DNA of 64,000 bases, taken from the NCBI RefSeq assembly GCF_032854445.1, contig NC_088306.1:1786873-1850872 (forward strand), written 5' to 3'. This document shows positions 11,806 through 23,000 of this stretch, piece after piece. The translations under genes were made by a program, and so were the position numbers. How positions within the stretch are numbered: the stretch's first letter is position 1; every line of letters begins with the position of its first letter. The notes under the pieces were generated by a model, which saw only the letters and a list, made by a program, of their open reading frames with translations, searched no databases and was not told the origin of the DNA. The DNA is from Liolophura sinensis (taxonomy: Eukaryota; Mollusca; Polyplacophora; Chitonida; Chitonidae).

Positions 11806-14800
11806 ACCACTGGTCGTGATGTTTCACCTTCAATATGTACGACATGTATCAGTGATAGTGATATTCCACCTTCAGTATGTACGACATGTATCAGTGGTAG
11901 TGATGTTCCACCTTCAGTATGTATGACATGTATCAGTGGTAGTGATGTTCCACCTTCAGTATGTGTGACGTATCAGTGGTAGTGATGTTCCACCTTCAAT
12001 ATGTACGACATGTATCAGTGGTAGTGATGTTCCACCTTCAGTATGTACGACATGTATCAGTGGTAGTGATGTTCCACCTTCAGTATGTACGACATGTATC
12101 AATGGTAGTGATGTTCCACCTTCAGTATGTGTGACATGTATCAGTGGTAGTGATGTTTCACCTTCAGTATATGTGACATGTATCAGTGGTAGTGATATTC
12201 CACCTTCAGTATGCACGACATGTATCAGTGGTAGTGATGTTCCACCTTCAGTATATGTGACATGTATCAGTGGTAGTGATATTCCACCTTCAGTATGCAC
12301 GACATGTATCAGTGGTAGTGATGTTCCACCTTCAGTATGTGTGACATGTATCAGTGGTAGTGATGTTCCACCTTCAGTATGTGTGACATGTATCAGTGGT
12401 AGTGATGTTCCACCTTCAGTATGTGTGATATGTATCAGTGGTAGTGATGTTCCACCTTCAGTATGTACGACATGTATCAGTGGTAGTGATGTTCCACCTT
12501 CAGTATGTACATGTATCAGTGGTAGTGATGTTCCACCTTCAGTATGTACGACATGTATCGGTGGTAGTGATGTTCCACCTTTAGTATGTACGACATGTAT
12601 CAATGGTAGTGATGTTCCACCTTCAGTATGTGTGACATGTATCAGTGGTAGTGATGTTCCACCTTCAGTATGTGTGATATGTATCAGTGGTAGTGATGTT
12701 CCACCTTCAGTATGTACGACATGTATCAGTGGTAGTCATGTTCCACCTTCAGTATGTACGACATGTATCAGTGGTAGTGATGTTCCACCTTCAGTATGTA
12801 CGACATGTATCAGTGGTAGTGATATTCCACCTTCAGCATGTACGACATGTATCAATGGTAGTGATGTTCCACCTTCAGTATGTGTGACATGTATCAGTGG
12901 TAGTGATGTTTCACCTTCAGTATATGTGACATGTATCAGTGGTAGTGATGTTCCACCTTCAGCATGTGCGACATGTATCAGTGGTAGTGATGTTCCACCT
13001 TCAGTATGTATGACATGTATCGGTGGTAGTGATGTTCCACCTTCAGTATGTACGACATGTATCAGTGGTAGTGATGTTCCACCTTCAGTATGTACGACAT
13101 GCATCAGTGGTAGTGATGTTCCACCTTCAGTATGTACGACATGTATCAATGGTAGTGATGTTCCACCTTCAGTATGTGTGACACGTATCAGTGGTAGTGA
13201 TGTTCCACCTTCAGTATGTGTGACATGTATCAGTGGTAGTGATGTTCCACCTTCAGTATGTACGACATGTATCAGTGGTAGTGATGTTCCACCTTCAGTA
13301 TGTACAACATGTATCAGTGGTAGTGATGTTCCACCTTCAGTATGTACGACATGTATCAGTGGTAGTGATGTTCCACCTTCAGTATGTACGACATGTATCA
13401 GTGGTAGTGATGTTCCACCTTCAGTATGTGTGACATGTATCAATGGTAGTGATGTTCCACCTTCAGTATGTGTGACATGTATCAGTGGTAGTGATGTTCC
13501 ACCTTCAGTATGTACGACATGTATCAGTGGTAGTGATGTTCCACCTTGAGTATGTACATGTATCAGTGGTAGTGATGTTCCACCTTCAGTATGTGTGACA
13601 TGTATCAGTGGTAGTGATGTTTCACCTTCAGTATATGTGACATGTATCAGTGGTAGTGATGTTCCACCTTCAGAATGTACGACATGTATCAGTGGTAGTG
13701 ATGTTCCACCTTCAGTGTGTACGACATGCATCAGTGGTAGTGATGTTCCACCTTCAGTATGTGTGATGTATCAGTGGTAGTGATGTTCCACCTTCAGTAT
13801 ATGTGTCATGTATCAGTGGTAGTGATATTCCACCTTCAGTATGCACGACATGTATCAATGGTAGTGATGTTCCACCTTCAGTATGTGTGACATGTATCGG
13901 TGGTAGTGATGTTCCACCTTCAGTATGTGTGACATGTATCAGTGGTAGTGATGTTCCACCTTCAGTATGTACAACATGTATCAGTGGTAGTGATGTTTCA
14001 TCTTCAGTATGTACAACATGTATCAGTGGTAGTGATGTTCCACCTTCAGTATGTATGACATGTATCAGTGGTAGTGATGTTCCACCTTCAGTATGTACAA
14101 CATGTATCAGTGGTAGTGATGTTCCACCTTCAGTATGTGTGACATGTATCAGTGGTAGTGATGTTCCACCTTCAGTATGTGTGACATGTATCAGTGGTAG
14201 TGATGTTCCACCTTGAGTATGTGTGACATGTATCAGTGGTAGTGATATTCCACCTTCAGTATGTACATGTATCAGTGGTAGTGATGTTCCACCTTTAGTA
14301 TGTACAACCTGTATCAGTGGTAGCGATGTTCCACCTTCAGTATGTACGACATGTATCAGTGGTAGTGATGTTCCACCTTCAGTATGTGTGACATGTATCA
14401 GTGGTAGTGATGTTCCACCTTCAGTATGTACGACATGTATCAGTGGTAGTCATGTTTCACCTTCAGTATGTACGACATGTATCAGTGGTAGTGATGTTCC
14501 ACCTTCAGTATGTACGACATGCATCAGTGGTAGTGATGTTCCACCTTCAGTATGTGCGACATGTATCAGTGGTAGTGATGTTCCACCTTCAGTATGTACG
14601 ACATGTATCAGTGGTAGTGATGTTCCACCTTCAGTATGTGCGACATGTATCAGTGGTAGTGATGTTCCACCTTCAGTATGTGCGACATGTATCAGTGGTA
14701 GTGATGTTCCACCTTCAGTATGTACGACATGTATCAGTGGTAGTGATGTTCCACCTTCAGTAAGTGTGACATGTATCAGTGGTAGTGATGTTCCACCTTC

Positions 14801-14885
14801 AGTATGCCAACATGTATCAGTGGTAGTGATGTTTCATCTTCAGTATGTACAACATGTATCAGTGGTAGTGATGTTCCACCTTCAG
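11806..14885. repeat. 42-bp minisatellite, about 73 copies
   Basis: Tandem 42-bp unit containing catgtatcagtggtagtgat and gttccaccttcagtatg. Because 42 is a multiple of 3, each strand keeps long open frames that reach 472 codons on + and 331 on -. A few copies are short by 2-4 bases and shift the frame. Ends are approximate: the first units at 11806-11870 are degenerate and the array stops at the gatgttcttccttggtgtag junction. Confidence 0.97.
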
Positions 14886-15611
14886 TGATGTTCTTCCTTG
14901 GTGTAGGAAGCATTATGGCTTGTACAGCCATTGCTGTACCTTTTTTCAGCAAAAAAAAAAGGAAAATACAAATCACAATTAAAGTGGAATAAATTTAATG
15001 GCAGCTCAACAAAATGAAGGCCCATGCACACACGTGCACTGTAGACTGTGAAGCTCATAAAACTAATTTGCATCTATGAAGAATACAAAGCAGGACATCC
15101 CAAATCATGGCCTTTTGTGCTGAGATAGTCAACCAATGGCGTTACCACTTTGAAATTGCTTTCGACTTGCCTGCTTGAAGTTGGTGCCAGCTAAGACCTT
15201 TCCACGGGTTCAGCCATGACTTCAAGGAGTTTCGTAAGATAAAGGGCCATGTGTTGCAATTTACTGTGGACTGATAAAATTTTGTATGTTTTCTGCATGT
15301 ATTTATTGGCTTTCAGAGAGACGTACACTTTCTCCATACTCCGTTCAGTGTCACATATCGTGTATACATAGCTAAAGATGCTTTATTATAGTCCTGTCAG
15401 TTACATACTATATAAGGCATATATAAACAGGTGTTTTAAACACCAGCCCCGGTTGTTCCAAAGTGTATTTGTTGATACCAGTACTAAGCTTTATTACATA
15501 CATGTATGTAATCAGTACAATTGTAAATAAATCAAATGGCACAGCAGCATATTTAATTCATATTTAACATGCTGATGTGCAATAATGTTTCGGCCAAGTA
15601 TGAACTTATGA
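14886..15611. other. Spacer between two minisatellites
   Basis: About 700 bp with an A10 run near 14951. No gene or recognisable element was seen. Confidence 0.5.
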
Positions 15612-16450
15612 ACCGGTTTGTACATGTGAATACCATGGGTATGGTATGTAGTGATGGTTTTGCTATGAACCTGTTTGTACATGTGAATACTGTGTGTATG
15701 GTATGTAGTGATGGTTCTGTTGTGAACCTGCTGGTACATGTGAATACCATGGGTATGGTATGTAGTGATGGTTTTGCTATGAACCTGTTTGTACATGTGA
15801 ATACTGTGTGTATGGTATGTAGTGATGGTTCTGTTGTGAACCTGCTGGTACATGTGAATACCATGGGTATGGTATGTAGTGATGGTTCTGTTGTGAACCT
15901 GTTGGTACATGTCAATACTGTGTGTATGGTATGTAGTGATGGTTTTGCTGTGAACCTGTTTGTACATGTGAATACCATGGGTATTGTATGTAGTGATGGT
16001 TTTGCTGTGAACCTGCTGGTACATGTGAATACTGTGTGTATGGTATGTAGTGATGGTTCTGTTGTGAACCTGCTGGTACATGTGAATACTGTGTGTATGG
16101 AATGTAGTGATGGTTCTGTTGTGAACCTGCTGGTACATGTGAATACTGTGTGTATGGTATGTAGTGATGGTTCTGTTGTGAACCTGCTGGTACATGTGAA
16201 TACTGTGTGTATGGTATGTAGTGATGGTTCTGTTGTTAACCTGTTGGTACATGTGAATACCATGTGTATGGTATGTAGTGATGGTTCTGTTGTTAACCTG
16301 TTGGTACATGTGAATACCGTGTGTATGGTATGTAGTGATGGTTCTGTTGTTAACCTGTTGGTACATGTGAATACCGTGTGTATGGTATGTAGTGATGGTT
16401 TTGCTATGAACCTGTTGGTACATGTGAATACCGTGTGTATGGCATGTAGT
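15612..16450. repeat. 57-bp minisatellite, about 15 copies
   Basis: Tandem 57-bp unit built on ggtatgtagtgatggttctg, ttgtgaacctgctggtacat and gtgaatactgtgt. Two variant sites (tctgttgtg or tttgctatg; actgtgtg or accatggg) alternate in places. This gives a 114-bp period between 15640 and 15850. 57 is a multiple of 3, so both strands stay open for over 300 codons. Confidence 0.95.
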
Positions 16451-16664
16451 GATGAACAGTGGGAAACGTCTTCATTTGCATTAAAGGAAAAGATCTCTAA
16501 CAATCGCAATACGCCAGAGTTTTTAGATACCATTGGTATGGCTCATAAAGCTCACCATCGTATTCAAATATTAGAATGTCTTTCAACACTTAAAATAAAT
16601 GAAAGTATTTTTATGCATAGTTTTTAGTTGTCTGTATGATGAACCTTACTTCACACCTCCACCG

Positions 16665-16905
16665 TGGTCACTTAGCTGACTGGAGTTTAACACTATGGTG
16701 CTGAGTTTTTGGCTCACAGGGACATGACAGAGGCCAGGTTTATGGGTGGAGGAACCAGGAGTACCTGCTGGTCTTCAAGTACAAATACCTGACAAACCTA
16801 TAACGCCCCATCCAAAACAGCAATAGCCGGATTTGAACACGTGACCTCAATGGTGAAGGGCCTGATAGTGACAACGAGCCAGTGGTTTAACCATCATTTC
16901 ATAGC
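16665..16905 (-). mobile_element. SINE-like repeat, diverged
   Basis: Contains gtttatgggtggaggaacca, gagtacctgctggtcttcaa, a reversed B-box-like ccggatttgaacacgtgacc, and a reversed tRNA-like head (agccagtggtttaaccat). It is probably related to SINE family 2. Ends are uncertain. Confidence 0.5.
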
Positions 16906-16944
16906 AGAAAAAGCGCAATTCAGAGCTGGTGAAATTTCAATGTC

Positions 16945-16950
16945 TTTATT
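16945..16950 (-). terminator. Poly(A) signal of the BRCC3 gene
   Basis: The plus strand reads TTTATT, giving AATAAA on the minus strand 86 bp beyond the BRCC3 stop codon. Confidence 0.6.
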
Positions 16951-17035
16951 TACAAACCTATTCAGACAGCACAAGAGATCACAAGACACCACAAATACAT
17001 TGTACACAGAACATGGAGATATATATATATATGAT

Positions 17036-20000
17036 TTATGTGCGTAGTTCCTCCAGCATTTCTTCTTTTCTCCTCTCAAGCTCGTTTATTCTGACTTTGT
17101 TCCGTTCTAGTCTGTTTTCCAGGGACTGGATGAGGGGGCCCGTCATCACGTCCATGATGTGAGACAGAGACTTGGTGTACACTGATAAAAAAAACAAAAA
17201 AAAGAAACCACACACACGCCGATTAATATAATGACTGACTGACTGATTATGGCTTAATGCCATACTCAAGCATTTCTCACGTGTATGATAGCAGTCAGCT
17301 TCATGGATGGAGGCCAATGAGTGCCAAGCATAAACCACCGACCTTTGGCAAATTACTGACATTCCCACACGTAACGTACAGACATGCATCCCATATGGGT
17401 GGAAGACAAGTGGTCTTCAATGACCATGAAACTGTGCATACTGCAACACTGAGAGTGGAGGGAATCTACAAAATCCCTGTCCAAGTCTGGTTTTGAACCC
17501 ACTCCTCTTTTGCCCTATGTACTGAGAGCAAAGTGCCTTGAACGACTAGACCATGGCCCACTCCTTGGCCATTCTACACTATAATCTGAAGATGTACATG
17601 TATATGTATGCATTCCCAATAATCATGTCACAGGTATGCTATAATAAGCATTTAGAACAGAAGACTGGACAAACCTGGCACTGACATAGTTACACAACCA
17701 TATTACCTGCAGCATTGTGTATACAGGTCATGAGGTCAAGGTCTTTGTTCTGTCGGATCTGCTCATAAGCCTCAGACTCTTCAAGACGTAGAATGTTAGG
17801 TAATTCTACCAGGGACTCCAGACATGCTGGCCCCACCCTAGCGCTGGGGACAATATGGAGTGGCACCTCAATACGGCTGTACCTATAACAAGCAAATGTG
17901 CACAAAATTCAGGTCTAACTCAGGGGACCATTTCTTTTATTGAACAGTTCACTGGGGTTTAATGCTGGATATTTCATTCATATATATGACAACAATCAGT
18001 TTCATGAGTGGAGTAAAGCTTTTGATGTAAAAGGATCAGATTTGGCTTAGTTCATTTCATTGGTGTTTTACGCTGTACTTAGGAATATTTCACTTATGTG
18101 CCGGCACCCAGCAAAGAAATCAGACGGGGAAATTGCTGGCAGACTTTCCCACGAACAGTTGGAGAGGAAGCCAGCATAAGCTGGACTTGAACCCATAGTG
18201 ACCCGGAAAGGATAAAACAAAATGATAGACAGTTAACATTAATTTATTAATACATATTGATAACTTTAATGTTTTTGTGCAACATACATCTAATTCCCAT
18301 CGGTCATGTCTGTTGAGAACAAAATACATTGTAACATACAGATGCAGTGACCAGAGTGTACATGCGAACATTTGCCGTGACAAAAAACTGAGACTGTATC
18401 TGCTGCGTCAGCATGTTGATTGAGTAGATGTGTACTCACTGGGAGGGCTGTCCCTCAGGGCTGTGATTGACAGACTGGAAACAGGTCACCTGGATTCTGT
18501 TATTCTACATGGAAAATGGAATTTGTTTGGACCACAAACACATGTGTATGCATTTAAAACACACTTCATACTTTAACATTGAAGCCACTCCCACACATAC
18601 ATGTATGTAAGGTACATACATTTCATTGGTTTGCCATACTCAACAATTTCTCACTTACACAACGGCCATCAGCTTTTTGGGTGGAGGAAACCACAGTGCC
18701 TGGAGTAAACCACCAACCTTTGGTAAGTTAAAGGATTAGTGTCCAGATTTACCTACTTGTCCTAAGTATAAAGACTATAACCTGTTCAACAATATGTTAC
18801 CACAAGGGCCTCTGAGAAACTAATTACGACTTTAACTCCAACTAAACCAAAAGATTTACAACCCTAGCCAATCTCCAGCTGGCTGTCCAGTAAAGCTCAG
18901 CAGGTGACGTCACAGATGGCCAACCCAAGTCTAGCTGGCCTATATAACCTGGGAATTCGTATCAAAACTATGTCATTTTCGAGAATCTAGCCACACAGAA
19001 GCACATATATGGCAGCATCAATTTGAACCCATAGTATACGACATTGAAGTTCCGATTTATGACACTGACATCGTGGATCAGACTTCAGATTCCGAGTTTT
19101 CAGGCGCTGAATTTGATCTTTCTTCAGGTATTTCCAACCGCACTGGCGCAGACGTACAGACTGGTCAGCTATAGCTTTATCCTGTGTTACACTGTAGGTC
19201 TACATTTCATGTGTATATCAGATTTAATATTTAGTATTCTCTCCTTCTGTCCGCTTCAAAGTAAATATCATTCTATTCCCAAAGTGGATTTACTTCAAAA
19301 ATGGGTTCGCAGGAATTAATTTTCCTGCATTCGATCAAGTCAATACTGAAAATATTCTTACAACTGTTTAATTTTCCTAGTTATATTATATCCGGAATTA
19401 CTCGAGCACATCAAACAGGTGTTATGAAGGGTGGCTTTAATCCTCTTTCGCTTCCTGAAGTGCTGCTAATCCTCATAATCTGGATCAGACGGAGATTAAA
19501 ACAATGGGGGGTGGATTATCACTATGTAAGATTGCTTTCGCACCTACCCTGAGCAGTATTCAAAGAGATGTCACTTGTTTTCACACCTTTGATGTGTAAT
19601 TTTAATTAACAACCAGTATTTCAACCTCAGTCATTAATTCTTGATTTACGCAGACAAGCAACACGATTAGTTTTGGATTGTTTTCAGATTTAATTGTCCT
19701 CTATCTGGTCCGCTAACATTGCTGTAGCTGCCAAATGGCCATTGCGTTGTCATACACGGTTCACAATTTGTTAGAAGCTTACTCATTGGTCCACACAGGG
19801 ACACAGCCAGTGGGATGGCATGTATCATAGCAACATTCATTGGAAGCCATGACATGGATATATCTAATTTCCTTTAATTTTACCGGCATACTGAAGATTG
19901 GTCACACTAATGATGAAAGATATCCTGCTTTGTTTTACGCCCATCAAGCCCTCTCACCACAGTTTTTATACATATATCTAAAGCCTAATTTTTCCTCCAT

Positions 20001-23000
20001 GATGTTAAAATTTAGCCGCCTGCCAGGATTTCTTATCTCAACTCCTGTCAGCTCAGCAAAGTTTTGGCTGTGTTTGGTGGGTATAAAACCCATTCGTCTT
20101 GTTGCTAATTATGAATAAATAACAAATCTGAACACTAATCCTTTAACACTGATATACACATATGGCATATATTTGATTTGTCTGATTGGTGTTTTACGCC
20201 GTACTCAAGAATATTTCACAGATACATCTGCTGCCAGCATTATCGTGGGAGGAAACCGGGCAGAGCCTGGGGGAAACCCACGATCATCCACAGGTTGCTG
20301 CAAGACCTTTCTAATTACGGCCAGAGAGGAAGCCAACATGAGCTGGGCTTGAACTCACAGTGATCACACTAATGAGAGGGTATATATCTGAAGAAAGAAA
20401 ACAATTTTTTCAATTAAAGCCTAGACATTTAAGTCTATTTCCTCCTTGGTCATATTGGTTTAGGGCCAACTGGCTGTGTTGTAAAGCCTCTTTACTGACA
20501 TGCATTTACATCAGCATGTATGATAACAGAAAATAAATAACCATATGAACATTATACTACTGGCATTGTAATGTTTTTGACTGATAGCTATTTCACCTAG
20601 TTCAGAGGCACACAAAGGCCTTAAAATGACACTTTTTGTTCCAGCACTATAATTTTTCTGATAAGGAATTAATCAAACTTCACAAAAGAACTCTTGAAGG
20701 GATATAAAATCAACGCAGATTGGCTGACAGTGGAGATAGGGTTCCCTGGGTTAAATCTTGCAGCCTTGGTCATGCTTGAATAAATGTACCACACCTAAAA
20801 TTCAGCTTAGACAAAGGTAAAGCCTGGACTTGCCTATCTCTCACGTCAGCCAATCAGAATGGATTCTGTATCCGTTTAAGTGACAATATAAAGTTATAAA
20901 GCACATGGATTTGCCAAAACTGTCATCAACTATCAGACTATCTGCCTGGCGACTTTTCAACAACGCTACCTTTGCCTATATTAACTAACAAGGTTATGAG
21001 TACATGTATTTGTAATGAGAACCTTATCAGCTTTGGTTTGGTAAAAGCCTTCCCTGCTTTCTCAGAGGCATTTACAAGTTGATGAGGGCGTACACAGTAA
21101 CTAACATGATGTTCTTAGTGGACTGACACCTTGTTGATTGATCTGCACCAAATCCTCCTTACCTGCACCAAATCCTCCTTACCTTTGATACTTTATCCTG
21201 GTTGAATACTGATAAGATTAAGCCAATAAATCCCTCATCCATCATTTGGTACATAGCCTGTGTCCTCACATCTGCAAACAAGCATGTGAGCTGAGATTAG
21301 CTGCTCAATACACGTATATATCACATTAAGCATAACAAGAATTGGCCATTGCAATACGCGTAACAAGTACTATCTACACATACATGAATGAATGAATGGT
21401 TGGGATGGATGAAACCCTTTATTTCTAGAGGGTGCCTCTGTCAAAATGTACAATTCATTCTTCCCAGAGGCCTTTTATAACATTGTTTCTCAGTGTATAT
21501 TTATTTATTTACTTATCTATTTATTTGATTGGTGTTCTATGCTGTAGTCAAAAATATTTCACTTATACGGTGGCAGCCAGCATTATGGTGGGAAGAAACT
21601 GGGCAGAGCCCAGGGGAAACCCACGACCATCCGCAGGTTGATGGAAGACCTTCCCACTTATGGCTGGAGAGGAAGTCAGTATGAGCTGGACTTAAACACA
21701 CAGCGAACGCATTGGTGAGAGACTCTGGGTCATTACTCTGCGCTAGCACGCTAACCACCTGAGCCATGAAGGCCCCTCTCTGCGTTTAGTTGCCTGGTAT
21801 GTTTGTGTCAGTTTCAAATTGGGTAATGCTTTAGACATCCTTCACTCAGTTAGTCCACCTTTACAAAATACTCTGTTGGGCATAACCTGCACCTATAGGG
21901 AAAAAATAGGGCAGCTTCCTTTATGTTCTGGCTATTAATAAAGACAGGGATTTTAAAGAAATTAACACAAAAGGACAAAATCGATAAAAGGAAAAACTGA
22001 TAACAAGGAAAAAATATCCCAATAAAACTAAGTTCTGTTTTAGAAGGTTAGTAGGATTATGCTTAACCAGCAGATTCTCAATGTTGGCTAACCATAGTAT
22101 GCCAACATTTACTGCTCATTCAGCCTAAGGGAACAGGCCTAGTGCTAGAGGGCCTGTCGCAGGTTATGGTGCATACATGTACATATGTAAATGTATCTGG
22201 TGTTTCAGTACAACGTTGTTGTTATCCATGGTCCTGCAAGAATTCCACATTATTGACTGATTTACAGCATTACCAAACACATCAAAACAAAACTGGCTGA
22301 GGCTTTTTAGGTCTCCTTCCGCGCCTTTTCTGAAACAACTAAGGTTCGATAAGCCGTTTGTCTTTTCTCTCAATCAATAAAACTTCAAGGAAATGGTTCA
22401 AGCTGACCAAATAAACCTGTAAACATGTAAAATCTTTAATCCAGTGATCACACTGATTTCATCTTGCTGTGCATGCACATCATAGCTGTGTAGCCTGTTT
22501 CTTACCAACATGTGAGGGCCAGACTGTGATGTGAGGGTGAGAGTGATACCAGCCTAACACCCGCATCGGCCGGTCAAGCTCCTGTGCTAATCTGTGCGCA
22601 TGGTTAAGAAACGAAATCAGTGCTCCTGTTGTAACTACCAGATCAACAGTTATCCAGCAAACATTTCATAAAAAAACCTGTAATCACTGACATCTGTTTT
22701 TACTTATTCATTTACCTGGTAGTTCATTGGAGTTTTATGCTGCATACTTGTATGGCAGCAGCAAGCATTATGGTGGATTTGAACTCACAGTGATCGCACT
22801 AATGTCAGGCTCTTGGGTTAATGTGCAGCGTTATCATGCTAACTACTAGATCATTGACATCTGAGGTCAATCTAAGTACATGTAAATATAAAACTACATA
22901 CGGACTGTGGTTAGCACGCAAGGACGGTGCTATGCCCCAAAGCCTCTCGCCAATGTGGTTGCTGTGCAAGTTAACCAATGACTTCAAAAGCGTTCGGGGG

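Noticed and set aside
12131-13731. Long overlapping ORFs (472 aa on +, 331 aa on -) as real proteins
   Set aside because: They are direct translations of the 42-bp tandem repeat in both directions, without start context, introns or non-repetitive ends.
15512-16627. ORFs of 303-352 aa across the 57-bp array
   Set aside because: Same reason: the unit is a multiple of 3 and stop-free. The non-repeat ends are short and unremarkable.
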